Origin: Cloeon dipterum | Taxonomy: Eukaryota > Arthropoda > Insecta > Ephemeroptera > Baetidae | DNA: 64,000 bases | Assembly (NCBI RefSeq): GCF_949628265.1 | Contig: NC_088789.1 | Span: forward strand, 20,267,883-20,331,882 | Direction of reading: 5' to 3' | Part shown: positions 52,201-64,000 of the stretch, piece by piece | Numbering within the stretch: the stretch's first letter is position 1 | Layout of the letters: each line of letters opens with the position of its first letter | The notes under the pieces: generated by a model | The model's input: only the letters and a program-made list of their open reading frames with translations | What the model was told of the DNA's origin: nothing | The model's database searches: none | Position numbers and translations under genes: made by a program

Positions 52201-54440
52201 AAACGAGAACAAGACGGCCGTAAATTCCGAGATGTTTGAATTCAAACGGCGGTAATGGAGACGTCGCAATTTATTCATTTTCCGAATGTATTTTTGGAGC
52301 CACTCGTCATCAGTCAGTTGTTTTGACACAGAGCACGGCCCGCACTCGGAAATTGATTTCTGCCCTATCTTGATAGCAGCAACACGAAATTATTAATGGT
52401 CTCCAGCGTTTGCCCCAAGGTCGGCTCGCGAGGGTTCACGTTTTTAACTGCGTTCGGTCAGGCATTTTATTTTCGGGGTGCCGGGACGTGTTCGGTGGGA
52501 ACAAGTTTGTTTACTCTTCATCGGAGGTTTCATTAACGCAAAAAATTGCTTTCAATGCCAATAAAACTCTTTTAGACCTGGGAAACACTAATTGCTTGAT
52601 TTATTTATCTTCGAGATTGATTTTTACTCGTTGTATGAATGCTGTTTAGAAAATGCTTCTGACAGTCTTGAAGGCCAAAATGAGAACAATTTTAAGAAAA
52701 CATTTTTAAGATTTCAATTAATATTTTTGGACGAAATTTTTATTTGTCTGTTCATAGAAATGCAATAGATGCGGTTTTGGTTCTGAATTGTCATACATTT
52801 TTTTCATTAAAAATATCAAATGGAAGTGTTATAAAAATTATTCACATTCTTTTCAAATTAGGAAAGAAATAGCAAATTAAAACTTGACTAAAATATTGTA
52901 TAATATATTAAAATTTAGTAATGTAGTCAAGGCTTGGTGTTCCAGCACTTTGGGAATAGGTAGGAGATTTATCTCACATTTTCAAAGGTACAGCTCACTG
53001 TCAGCCGACTTCTTTCCGGTTTTTTAAATTTAATATTCCTGAATAGCCACAGCCCTGAATATTTGAATATTTTGTCCTCCATTCAACCTTGTCACATATT
53101 TACTTCTCATCCTATTCTTTTCCCTGAAATATTTCTTTGAAAATCGTCCTTTTCATTTTTTTTTTCATTTTTCTAACAATAGTTAAAGTACAAACTTATT
53201 CTCTTCTTTTTACCATGCTCACTTCTTCTTTTCTGAAAGGTGATTGGTCAATAGAAACAAGCATTGTATTTTTACAAGGCCATACATTTTTATTGAAAAT
53301 GGTTTTTCTCTAACACGTGATAATATTATTTTAGGGGGTTGATAAGGGAGGGTGTTTAAAACCATTTTTTGGTATTTTAAAACATTCAGGGGCAGCTACA
53401 GTGCATTTGGCGCTTGTAAAATAAATTAATTCCTTTATAATGAGGGGTGGAAGAATGATGAAAAGGGGCTACCACCTTGAAATCTCTTTGGCTCGTCAGT
53501 CGATGTCAAGATGAGTTATTCAGTTTTTGCATTTATTTTCTGACCAGCTGAAACCGAGATCTCGTGTTCACTTGATATCTCGTTTTTTTTACCCTAAGCC
53601 ACGTTTTGACCTATAATTGATATATTGTGTTTAAAAACAAAATACAGGAAAGTGCTTAACATTTTAGTTAGAAAATTTTACCAAATATTCTCTTTGTCAA
53701 CACCACCAACGCATATTAGAAAATCAAGACGGGGATGTGACGGGAAAAATTGGGCTATTAACAAAATACTGCTGATATGTTCCCTGAATATACATATTAT
53801 TTTTGTTTGAAGCTCTTTTTATTAAGGCCTCAACAATTTATTAAAAATGTCTAACTTAATTTGTGATTAAAGAAACAAAATATTAACCGTCTTTCTTTTC
53901 ACAGGTGACGTGCCGAGTGGCGTGTGCACCGTGAGCTCGTGGGACTCGACGGCGATGTTGAGCTTTGTGCTGGTTCCTCTGTCGATTTATTTGGTCATCG
54001 GCACCAGCTTCCTGCTGTCCGGCTTCGTGTCGCTGTTCCGCATCCGCACGGTGATGAAGCACGACGGCACCAGGACGGACAAACTGGAGAAGCTGATGAT
54101 GAGGATCGGCGTGTTCTCGGTGCTGTACCTGGGGCCGGCGGCGTCGGTGCTGGCCTGCCAGTTCTACGAGTGGTACTACCACGACATGTGGATGGTCACG
54201 TGGAACTGGGAGAAGTGCAAGTCGCGCAATCCTTACGCCATCCCGTGCCCGCAGCTGCTGGCCAACGGCAAGCAGCCCGAACCGGTCAGGCCCACCTTCG
54301 AGGTCTTCATCCTCAAGTACGTGATGGCGCTGATCGTCGGCATCACCTCCAGCATCTGGGTGTGGTCCAACAAAACACTAATCACGTGGAAGAACTTCTT
54401 CCGCAGGTTCAGGTCGCACAAGGCCGAGGCCTATGTGTGA
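37258..54440 (+). CDS. fz: Frizzled Wnt/PCP receptor (Fz1 type)
   Basis: Three coding exons: 37258-37934, 40007-40617 and 53905-54440, giving 607 residues. A second ATG at 37300 starts right at the signal peptide core ([14 protein letters not shown]) and would give 593; Drosophila Fz has 581. The CRD with ten Cys covers about 48-162 (CEQITIPFC to KDICFG). After a Ser/Gly-rich linker come the Cys-rich FGFTCPRQF block and seven membrane segments ([20 protein letters not shown] is the first). [17 protein letters not shown] and [22 protein letters not shown] are family hallmarks. The tail has KTLITW (the KTxxxW Dishevelled-binding motif) and ends EAYV, like the QAYV PDZ ligand of fly Fz1. That ending and GDVPSGVC favour Fz1 over Fz2. 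Exon GC is far above that of the introns. Intron 2 is 13.3 kb. Confidence 0.97.
40618..53904 (+). other. Second intron of frizzled (13.3 kb), likely regulatory
   Basis: It has no convincing nested gene. Roughly 41160-49350 looks different from other non-coding DNA in the window: more GC-balanced, few A/T runs, and many homeodomain-like TAATTA/TTAATT and GATA-like TGATAAG/TTTATCAG words (for example 42755-42860). That look is common in clustered developmental enhancers, but this is inference. The flanks (40620-41150 and 52650-53900) are ordinary AT-rich intron. Confidence 0.4.
46391..46480 (+). other. GC-rich open patch, possible nested exon (weak)
   Basis: Inside frizzled intron 2. After an acceptor-like gcgattcag at 46382-46390 comes a 29-codon frame with 26 of 29 third positions G or C, containing [15 protein letters not shown] and ending at TGA 46478-46480. 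High GC3 is typical of the exons here. However, the other frames and the minus strand are also open across the patch, so the composition alone may explain it. Confidence 0.2.
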
Positions 54441-54579
54441 ATCTCCCCTGGAACCACTTCAGTGCCAACCCTTTGAAGTAAGAGAGGCAGTCCGGAAAAG
54501 CGTCAACTTTTCTCCCGTCGCCGCGCCGCCAACACGAGGCAAAGCGAAATCAGGTCCGCGGGTGAGACATGTTTGTTTG

Positions 54580-54857
54580 AATAAATGAAGACGCGTGGTT
54601 GGCAACTTGTCACAGGTTTGCAGCCAGAATTCAGTGTTATGAGACACGCTGCGTTAGAAATAATTTTGACAGCTCTAAACTCGATTTATTTAGAAACAAT
54701 ATTTTTTAATTGTTTCTCATGACAAGAATTTTCAATGTAATAGAGGGAAAAACAATCGCATTCTCGTATAGATGAGTGTACTACAATTTACCTTTGCGCA
54801 GTATTTGAATTGTTTAGTTCAAATATTCTTTGTATATTTTGGTGCATTCCCAATAAA
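54580..54857 (+). terminator. Polyadenylation signals of frizzled
   Basis: AATAAA at 54580-54585 (140 nt after the stop) and again at 54852-54857. Either could end the transcript. Confidence 0.5.
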
Positions 54858-55388
54858 CGAATATTTTACGGGAAAATTAAAAAAGGAAATTCCTTTACAA
54901 AATTAAATAAGAAGGAGATTTACATACGCAGCATAATTTTGAATCAACAGAGGCTAAAATGATTCTGTAGATGCCTTAAAATCGTTTAAATCAAACTTTT
55001 AAGGTTTTCATCTCACACAATTTACAAAATTAATAAAAAGTACATGATTGTCAATTTTACATTTGTCCTCGTGACCTCCATGATTTCGGCTGTAATTTTT
55101 AGATAGTGAGAAAAAATTACTTTTAATTGTTTCCTTTGGTTTTCTTGTTAGTAACGTATGCTACAAAAAAATTATTGATGGTCTGTATCATGTGGTTAAA
55201 ATTTTTGTTAACTGTGAAAACCTGTGCAACTTGCTAACCTTAATACTGTAGATAGAAGTTTGGTTGGCTAAATTTAAGTTGCCCCCACTTGTCCTTTTCG
55301 AGGAACCACCATCAGCCTTATTGCTGGGCTGGATCACGTCTTGGTTATGTGAAAAACGAGGCTCTATCATTGACACCACCTTTTAACT

Positions 55389-55750
55389 AGCCCGTTGGCT
55401 CGGATTGTTATGGCATTCTCAGGGGTGTCAAAGCAATGGGAGTTATATTTGAGCAGTTCGTGGATCTAATGCTGGCTACCCAATGGCAGAGATGGCAAAA
55501 GGTGGCTAAATTAGTGACTTGAAATGCTCAAATAGCTCGACGGGCTGGGAGGCGCACCGGCGCTGACTCGCCACTTGCTGGTTTTCACACCTTTCCAGCG
55601 GCTTTAGGGACAAATAAAAGACCTAAGTGCGTGGAGGCGAAAAGATGGCCACAATTAGGCCCAAGCTCCTCTGCGGCCACTCGGGCTCCATGGGTTATAA
55701 AACTCGGACCAGGCGAGCTCACAGCCCACGGGAAGTGCTGAGCAGAGGTT
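55389..55750 (+). repeat. GC-rich dispersed repeat, copy B
   Basis: Direct orientation relative to copy C at 56691, about 0.9 kb away. Shared blocks include GCCACTTGCTGGTTT, CACCTTTCCAGCGGCTTTA, GGCCCAAGCTCCTCTGCGGC and GTGCTGAGCAGAGGTT. It lies between the convergent ends of frizzled and meckelin. Confidence 0.75.
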
Positions 55751-56690
55751 CGGAAAGAATTAAATAAATAGTCTGATGTGAAAATGGAGTAATGTGTCGC
55801 CAACTAGAATAGATATCCGTTGCACGCCTGACGTTTTGAAATGTATATGTTAATAGAGTGACCATAAATTTAAATTTTGGTCATTTTAAAACGGTGCTGA
55901 TCACGGTGTTGGCCTGATCGTTACATATTATTACATTTATATATGTATTCATCCGCTTCTTCCACTTCTCCGGTCAAGTGAGTCTAAGCTAACCGATTCC
56001 GTCAAAAGAATTACACACAAAAATGGTTTTTAACAAACACTTTCTGCCCAAGCAAGACTGACTACAAGAGTAAAATGCAAAATTACTATAGACAGAGATA
56101 AATAAATTGTATTTTCCCTGTGGCAGCTGTGTTTGCAAAGTTGGTTAACAGTGCGTGTAATGTTTGGCTTAGCTGTCAAAGAGTGTGCGATGAGCTAATC
56201 GTTTGTTGCTTGCATGCCTTTTGCAAATATAATAACATGTATTATATAATATACACCAATCTGAGCGAAACGAAACTATATCTTGTGCATTTTTACTGTT
56301 GATCTGAGTGTGAGAGTTTGTCGACGCAAATAATGGTTGGTATTGTGCGAGCCCCAAAAAATCTTCAAGCACTGAGTATATTTTTAATCTGAAAGGTTGA
56401 TTATTTAACTATTCAATAAGTAATTTTGCATTGTATGGTTAGTATTAGGTTTATGGACTGTTCTCGACGAGTTTTGGGTTTTATAAACCCTGCATCTGCA
56501 CAAAACACAATTGAACATAATATAAACTATTTGTATGTTGGAAAATGCTTGAAAATAATTCAAAAGATTTAAAGAGGTTTAGAGCTTTAAGGAAAAAAAT
56601 TACTGAAATGTACGTTGCTTGATATTTTAAATATATTGTGCACATGTTTGCGCGAAAACCATAAGCATTGTGCGACTAGACCAAATTTAA

Positions 56691-57020
56691 CCAGCTCGCA
56701 TTGTTAAGGCATTCTCAAGAGTGTCAACGCAGTGGGAGGTATTTGAGCAGTTCGGGGATCTAATACTGGCAGCCCAATGTCAGAGATGTTTATCGACTCG
56801 AAATGCTCAAGTAGCTCAACGGGTTGGAACTCGCCACTTGCTGGTTTGCGCACCTTTCCAGCGGCTTTATGGACAAATGTCTGGCGTTTCAACGAAAGAC
56901 CTCGGTGCGGGGAGGCGAAAAGATGGCCACATTGGGCCCAAGCTCCTCTGCGGCCACTCGGGCCCCACGTTAACCGCTCGGCGGTGAGCTCACAGCCCAT
57001 GGGATGTGCTGAGCAGAGGT
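56691..57020 (+). repeat. GC-rich dispersed repeat, copy C
   Basis: Third copy of the family, with the same internal order as copy B but about 10% shorter, including a deletion near its start and in the GGCTGGGAGGCGC region. All three copies are divergent, so the insertions are not recent. Confidence 0.75.
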
Positions 57021-57326
57021 TTAAAAATTTTAAAGATGTGTTCGCTAGGAATTTAACAGTTATTATCTTGATAGCTGTTTTAAATGTGTGTCGTGACCTA
57101 TGTTTGACAAAAATTTTCATTCAGTTCTTTCATCGCGAATCAAAGCACTGAAAATGCCTCAAAACATCTGTCCGTTTTACAACCCTAGTTATTTAGCTAA
57201 ATGTAAGAAACTAAAACTCAAAAACGTGTTTATTTATAAAATTTAATATGTAAAAATAAAACAAAGTTTATAAATCCACAATAAAAATCGTTTTTTCATT
57301 TCTCAAGTCTAGATTCCCAGTTTGGA

Positions 57327-60300
57327 TCAAATGAGGAATCTCTCGTCAACCAAAGTCTTTCTCGCCACGTTACTCCGACCGCTGATTTGGCGAACCACCA
57401 TCAGGGCCTGCAATAGCAGAAAAAAAAATATTTTTACAAGGAAGGAAACCCCGCATGAATCAGACATGTGATAAAAAAGTACATACATTAGCAGCCAGGG
57501 CGGTGACAATGGCAGCCAGCAAAAAGTCGGAAAAGAGCATTTCGGTGCAGCAGAAGAGGGCCAAGTCGAAGGAGAAGAGCGTGAACTCGGCCCCGTGGAA
57601 GAGCACCCTGTCAAACGAGCTACCGTCGTCCGCGTACAAAATTGCCTTTTCCGTCGAGTCGGCAAGTTCGATATCCAGCACTTTCTCCAGGAACGCCTTT
57701 TCCTTAATTTCGTAGTCCAACTCGCGGATCGCCTGTCAGGCAGGAATTTAATTTGCGTTCGCACCGACCGTTGTAGAGTTAAAAATAAGCGAGCGACAAC
57801 TCACGTGTTGGAAAAAAGCGGCCAGGAATTTGTTCATAGTGTCGTAGGCTTGTGCGATTCTGTCCGCATTCCCCTGCCAGTGGATGCCGTTCTTACTTTT
57901 TGTCGACATTAATTGTCTGCTCCTGTGTCCCGACTTCAATCACAAAAAAATTAATTTATTACTTGGTTGGAATGGCAGAGCAGAAAAAATAAAAATTGAA
58001 GAGAATGATCCAATAATTTAAGGTCAAATTGAATTATCAGATGGCAAAATGATGAAGGAAAAATTTACACCAAAACTCACTCAGTCTCACTAGAAAAACT
58101 TTTCGACAAAACATTATTTTTTTCATTCTTTTTTCTGTGGTTTATTTTTCAATGAAAAAGTAAATAATAAAAATAAATACTCACCGTAGTGTCCAACGGA
58201 GCAGTGACCCGTCTGCAGAAGGCCCTCATCTTGGGCGGCAGGGCCATTTCAAAGGTCTGCTGTTCACACCCTGGCACCAATCCCCTGTGCGCACACATGT
58301 CCTCCTGCTCCCGTTTCAGCTGCTCGCCGAGCGATTGCATGTCCGTGTCCGCGGAGCCATGCGCTGATCTAATTTTAATTGCAGTACAATTAAAGCAACG
58401 AGATCTTATTGATCAAATAGTGCACACACACACACACACACACACACACCTCCCGTGCAGGTAGAAGCCGTAATTCTCGTGCGACATGATGAAAACGCTG
58501 ATATTGGCCACGGAGCACAGGTCTATAAACTGCTGCACGCTGTTCGACACGTACCGCTCGAAAAATCCAGTCACCACGAGCCACTGAAATTTTTTATCAC
58601 CGCACTGAGAGGTGGTAATTATAGTGATGGAGCTGTACCTGCACGACGTAGGCCACAATGTAAACGAGCAGGCCAACTGCAAACCTCAGGGCTAGGCTCT
58701 TGCTCTCTCCAAACTTCGATTGGGCCACCGTGTGCAGCTCTGGATCCGGAGTAGCCCAGTGCTCAATGCCAATTACCTTTAATTATTTTATTTTGAGTAC
58801 GTTAAAACTGGATTTATTTATTTGCAATTTTTAATGTCAAACAGAAGAGCGTGTAATGCACCTTTGCTATTTCAGCTAGCATAAAATAAATTTCGCTGCA
58901 AATAGCGGAATAAAATTAGTAATTACATCGAAAGAAAACCAATAATAAACGAAACTCAATACTTGTGCAGTAATAAATCATACTTAGCGACCAAGGATAT
59001 AAAAAAACTTTGCTAGCGAGAAGCGGTCACTATGATGTTCCAATGAAAGGAAAATATTTATTTAGAACAGCCAAACGATCCAGCATACAATAGTGCTTTG
59101 TTGCTTGTTTTGTGGTATAAAGGAGAAACTCAAAAGCCAACCGCCAGCCAATTTTTTGAAAAGAACCGAATTTGACGCGCACATCTGGCTGTGTATATCA
59201 ACAGCAATAACACATGAAGATTTATGACCCAAGTCTTTTATTTTTGGCTTTGAAACTTGACAAGACATCAATTGTGTGACAGTTGGAAATATATGATCAG
59301 CACCGAAGAGGGCAAATATTGGAAGAAAAAGAATGATGTGCCAGGAGGAGAGTATTAGTTAGCACTGCCTCTACTCATCACTAGGTGTGTGTGAAATTTT
59401 ACCTGTTTTTCTAGTGAAAAAGACAGTTTTTCAGTCCTGAATAATTTGCTATTTCTAAAAATAACATGTATTGATTTTTTAAATGTTGCATTGATTGTCC
59501 TAATAAATTTGAATAAAATATTTTTTAATTTAATTTAAAATTTGAATTTTGTATATATGTCTTCAGGAAATTACAAATATCTTGAAATTGGGACAGAAGC
59601 TTATGATTTCTCCGCGAAAATGCTAAATTTTGACAGTAAAAATGTGATGGTGGAGCAAAATTTATATTCCTCTAAAGCAGTCTAAGCTAAAAAACCATCT
59701 AATTTTCTAGGAAAAACAGTCTCAAAATAGCTGACCATTTTCCAGCAAAAAAACTGTCTAAAATCACAGCCCTGAATGCCCTGAAACTAAACTCAGTCAC
59801 CTAGCATTCTGGATTCGTGAATTAATTGCACACGATTTTTCTAGTCAAACATCAAAAAAATAAAAATCAGAAAGATGCAACACGCGTGACGGAATCGTCA
59901 GGCGAGTTGCCTAAATCCATTACCTGCAGGCAGAAGACGGTGACTAGCAGTTGGACAGTGACGCTGGTCCTCCTGGTGGCTTGGATCTCATTCCACTCGT
60001 TGGCCACCAAATAGGTTCGCCAGATGCTGACCCTGCTCGGCGGCGTTGGGGGACTTCCTGGGGGCGGGGAGGGTGCCACCTTGGGCCGCTCCCAGTCCAT
60101 GAAGAACAGGTCCACCTTGGTCTGCATCCACAGCAGGTGAAGCACCTCAACCAACTGCAACAATTGGCATTTTAATAAAACATGACGCAAAATATTTAAA
60201 TATTATGTTGAAAAAAAATTCTTTATTCGAAAATTCCTTAAAATATCATTTCAAAATTTTTGCGAATTTCACTGTCGTACCTTCAGGGAGGCGGCGCTGA

Positions 60301-62955
60301 TGACCAGGTCCCGGAGAAGCGTCTCATGTTCCTCGGTGGGCAGCAGCGTGTGTGGCACTGACTGCCCTTTGTAAAGAAGCAGCGTCAGCAGGGCGGACAC
60401 GCCGGACACGAGCAGGAACGAGCTGGCCACCGGTCCGCACGCCAGCAGAATCAGTCTGCCCAGGGTCAGCAGGTCGATAGAGGCGCCCTGAGCGCGGCCG
60501 TCCCTCCTGCTCCGGCTCCAGGCCGCAATCCCTGCCCAAATCACGCTGGCACTGCCCAGCACCGCGGCACTCACCTTTAAAAGAATTAATTTCGTGATTT
60601 TAAAATATTAATTATTCAGCTAATCAACAGTTTAAAGTGGTTATGTGAATCAATCGATTTCAAAATTAAAATTTTGTTCATACTCTACCATTTCGGTGCA
60701 AAATTTACATAAATTTCACATTTTAAATTAAATTGAAAAATAGGGCATCCCATTTTCCTATATTGTTCAAGGTTTTTTAATTTTTTTTTAATTTTCGGGA
60801 CTGGACTTATTTATGATTTTACCTGAACACTGTAGGTTGGCGTTTTTTCCATCTCCCAGGTAACCTCGAGCGAAACTGTCACTGCCGCATTTTCTTCCAT
60901 TTGTTCGCTGCTCAGTTCATCATAAGTCAACTCAATAATCGGGGGCCAAATTTGTCCAGCGTTTTCTTGCCCCAATGCTTTGGTTCTAAAATATAAATAA
61001 AAATCTCCGAAATCCAGAAAGAAGCCTAAAACTCACTTGACTGTGCAGGATTTCAAGTATCTAAGGACTTTTGGAATTTTATTGTCCCTGGAAGTGCGGC
61101 CCAATTCATTGTCGACCAAAAACATCCGTCTCACCAGCTGCCATGAAGTAGGATCTTTGGCCTGAAATTAAACTTAAAATAAAATAAATTCGCAAAATTG
61201 TAAATAAAAGCTCATACTTGATTTGCTTTCATGTTCCTAACTAAAATCGGGATTGGGTACAATTTTTCACTTCCGTCCGCCAGGGTGGCCTCCAAATACA
61301 GGTTCTGCAGAGTTGTTTGTTGCGCCAGAAGTTTTCGGGCCGAGATGGAACACGAAATTCGGTACTTGGCGCCGAATCTCAGCCCCGGCTCTTCTTCGTC
61401 GGTGGGACACAGCGTGAGCAATCCTGCGCCGCCGGCTGTCAAGTCCAGTAAATTGCCTTCCAGACTGAATTTTGCAGCCCGCAGACGCAGGAAGCTGGAC
61501 TAAAACTTTAAATTTAAAAATGAAAAAATAATAATTAGATCAATTTATTACATTGGAGTTTGGATGAAGGCTGAATTTGACCGGAGAAAGCTTTCTCCTG
61601 GCCAGGACGCTTGGAGCGTCGCCATCACCGTACAGCAGCCAGGGTCTGGCATCGCCACCTGACACCACAGCCCCTAAAATCGGAGTTCTTTTCGAGTCCC
61701 TGAAAGCTTTGCAAGCCGACGGACGCGGCCCATCGTCGGAATTTTCATCTTTGTACAATCCGAGAGCGCACAGGTTGGCCAAAAATTGGCACGCTGTTCG
61801 ATTATTCAGCTGCAAATAAATTTAATAGAAATTTAAGAACTGACTCCAAATTCCAAAGGATTATCATAGCATTATTTTTTACCAAGAAATATCTTTTTTA
61901 ATATTAATTTGGTCTGTTTTTGCTGAAAAGTAACTACTAGTAAATCAAATTTACGCGGAATTGCGGATATATTTAATTTAAAACCACAGTAAATACTTTT
62001 GTATCATCGAAAACCTAGAGTGTTCACCTGGCAGAGAACAACAGAGGGACGAAGCCGGTCTTTATACAGTTGCGAAAAGACAGATTCGGAGAGCGAGTCG
62101 AACTGGATCTGCGCGAATTTGTCCGTCACCAGCCAACTGGTCAGTCTGGTTTTCGGCACGCACAGGGCAGGCTCGTCCGGAGGCCGCAGCAGCTCGTGGC
62201 TGGCAGCAGGACAGTTGCAGGTCGCGGTGATTTCGGGAGCGGCCCTCCAGTCGCAAGGTTTGCACAGGCCGAACGAGCCGAATTCGCTTCTGGCTTTGAA
62301 CCCGGCCGCGCACTCGACGCAGCTCGGCTGCTGAGATATTGCTCCGTTCCACTCTCTACTAACTGAATTTTTGCAATTTATTGTTTGGCTATTTCTGAGT
62401 TTTTTTATATATATTAACCTGTGATTTGTCCAGATGGACAAGGGGAGCACTCATTTATGGCGGTGCTGTTTGGCTCTTCTGTAGAAGAGACGAGGTTTGG
62501 ACACGGGACGCACTCGCGCTGGTCAAATGTCGGCTCCTGGTCCTCAGAACACTTTTGACAGCGAGGAAATTCGCCGCCGATCGAAGGAATAATTGCGGTG
62601 TCTGCTTTGCATTTGCAGGAAAATCCTGTGCCAAAAATAACATCATGAAAAAATAAATATATAAAGATTAAAATATTTTTATGGAAATTTCTGCTTAGGT
62701 TACTTATGTGTTTTTCGGGTCTTTTAAATTTATATTATCACTAATTAATTTAATTTTTATCATACCGTCATCGGAAGGTACGAGGTTTGCAAGCGAACTG
62801 CACTTGACGCATTGAAGCAAATTAATATTGTAGTGCTCATCAGGAAGACATGTTCCAATGTCTGCAAACTTGAGAAGCTCTTCAGCTTCCGCAGGACCCA
62901 AACAAAAGGTCAGTAGCCCGATGGTGAGGACAACACTAATCGAAGAAAATGCCAT
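57327..62955 (-). CDS. Tmem67: Meckelin (TMEM67), ciliary transition-zone membrane protein
   Basis: Fifteen coding exons on the minus strand: 62766-62955, 62419-62625, 62028-62362, 61552-61809, 61218-61499, 61037-61161, 60823-60985, 60281-60574, 59924-60154, 58639-58776, 58450-58583, 58185-58368, 57805-57933, 57487-57732 and 57327-57407. They give 998 residues against 995 in human. A signal peptide leads into a Cys-rich ectodomain with CxxC pairs (CVKC, CKCK, CQKC, CVPC, CSPC, CVEC). A beta-rich part begins with NNRTACQFLANLC. Membrane segments and conserved VSIWRTYLVANEWNEIQ, RYVSNSVQQFIDLCSVANISVF and the terminal KTLVDERFLI follow. Human mutations in this gene cause Meckel and Joubert syndromes. 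In insects only sensory neurons and sperm are ciliated. The donor of exon 11 abuts a CA repeat. It shares a 221-bp promoter with MYG1. Confidence 0.97.
58423..58449. repeat. (CA)13.5 microsatellite forming a splice donor
   Basis: 27 nt of alternating CA. On the coding (minus) strand it reads GTGTGT.. and begins exactly at the first intron base after meckelin exon 11 (AG|GTGTGTGT at 58450|58449). Confidence 0.9.
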
Positions 62956-63176
62956 TGCAGCTAATTGAATGCCGCCGTGCGTGAGCGTGGACATCCCGTT
63001 TTCGCGGGCGAATTCCATCGCATTTGAATGCAGCGTTATCATTGGACCAAAAAATATAATGAAACGCCGGTGTAAACGGTAAACAAATCCGTGTGGTCTG
63101 CCTGGTGTGAGAATTTTCAAATTGTAAGGTTCTTTTCTCTTTCATCATTTCATTTGCATTCTGATTGAAGGAATTT
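62956..63176. promoter_or_regulatory. Bidirectional promoter, meckelin (-) / MYG1 (+)
   Basis: 221 bp separate the two start codons, so the genes must share a promoter region. The segment contains GTAAACA (63079-63085), a forkhead-type site. A second GTAAAC stands eight bases before it. No clear X-box of the RFX type was found. Confidence 0.6.
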
Positions 63177-63993
63177 ATGTACAGCTCAATCATTTTATTA
63201 ACGACTGCTCGTCGAGTTTCGCCGATTTCCTCGAGATTGTCAGGTGTGATCAGGAAAATGAGCGGAATCCCAAAGAAAATTGGCACCCACAACGGTGTTT
63301 TCCACTGCGACGAAGTTGTTGCTTGCAACCTTCTCAAACGTCTTCCAGAGTATAAGGATGCTGAAATTGTCAGGTTCGTGAAATAGAAACGCTGTTATAT
63401 TATTTTAATTTAAATCTCCGTATGTTTGTATTTTTAATCATTCACAGAACGCGAGACCCTAAAATTTTGGAAACCTGCGACATTGTGGTGGACGTTGGAG
63501 CTGTCTTTGACCACGAAAAGAAACGATATGACCATCACCAGAGGTAAGGCAAACTGATAGAATTCTGTATAAAAAATTTGAATTTTCTATTTTCCAGACA
63601 GTTCAACGAGACCATGAAAAGTTTGAGGCCCAACAAGCCTTTCGAAATCAAACTGAGCAGTGCAGGACTGGTCTACTGCCACTACGGAGAGCAGATTCTC
63701 AGGGACATGATCGGCAAGGACAACGAGAAGTTGTTGGACATCTTGTTCAACAAAATTTACGAGACCTTTATCATGGAAATCGACGGCATCGACAACGGCG
63801 TCAACATTTGCGACGGAGAGCAAAGGTCTGTTTTCGGACTATCATTTGAGTTCTGAGCCCTCTCATGCTCGTTATTCCAGGTACAAGATTCACACCAACC
63901 TGAGCTCCAGGGTGAGCCACCTGAACCCTCGCTGGAACGAAACAGACTACGACGAGAACGCCCTGTTCAGGTCCGCCATGGCTGTGGTTGGCC
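63177..63993 (+). CDS. Myg1: MYG1 exonuclease, 5' part (gene runs out of window)
   Basis: Four exons are visible: 63177-63373, 63448-63543, 63598-63825 and 63881-63993, the last ending in a GTGAGT donor a few bases before the window end. The first ATG adds a Ser/Arg-rich start ([19 protein letters not shown]), typical of a mitochondrial presequence. A second ATG at 63258 would give a form lacking it. DHH-type metal ligands are present: [33 protein letters not shown] and GIDNGVN. In animals MYG1 is a 3'-5' RNA exonuclease working in the nucleolus and mitochondria. The C-terminal half lies beyond the window. Confidence 0.93.
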
Positions 63994-64000
63994 GTGAGTT

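Overview
This window is nuclear DNA from an arthropod, most likely an insect. Non-coding sequence is AT-rich, introns are short (about 50 bp upward) with GT..AG ends, and every gene recognised is a conserved animal gene. The best species clue is a Frizzled ending in AYV, as in insect Fz1. I see no rRNA, tRNA, CRISPR, LTR element, reverse transcriptase or viral gene. All exon coordinates below come from reading splice sites by eye. Phases close in frame for every gene given with full exon coordinates.

Layout, left to right. (1) The last exon of an S1 serine protease (+, 251-427), then about 6 kb without a gene that holds an 0.8 kb inverted-repeat element. (2) SNX17 (-, 6761-10875, 10 exons), an endosomal PX-FERM recycling adaptor. 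(3) A two-dsRBD protein of the DIP1/ADAR-like type (+, 11782-15471). (4) XBP1 (+, 16408-17593), with the IRE1-processed 26-nt intron in two 7-nt stem-loops and a perfect ER stress response element upstream. (5) p70 S6 kinase (+, 19003-23663, 12 exons). (6) A single-exon secreted Frizzled-CRD gene (+, 26889-27320) and a decayed relative of it (27855-28185). (7) GNB1L and OTUD6B (-, 28312-31325), two genes separated by only 14 nt. (8) A doublesex-like DM-domain gene (-, 32411-33519). (9) frizzled (+, 37258-54440, 3 coding exons, with a 13.3 kb second intron). (10) Meckelin/TMEM67 (-, 57327-62955, 15 exons), head-to-head with MYG1 (+, 63177 to beyond the window end).

Themes. Wnt/PCP and cilium signalling are represented by fz, the secreted CRD and meckelin. 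Stress and growth control are represented by XBP1 and S6K. The most unusual local feature is the Fz-CRD cluster. A stand-alone CRD gene, which could act as a Wnt decoy, lies about 10 kb from frizzled on the same strand. It shares a 138-bp block of about 93% identity with frizzled, although the rest of the two CRDs differs much more. A dead copy lies just downstream. Three small repeat families are scattered through introns and intergenic DNA: two inverted-repeat, MITE-like families and one roughly 350-bp GC-rich family.
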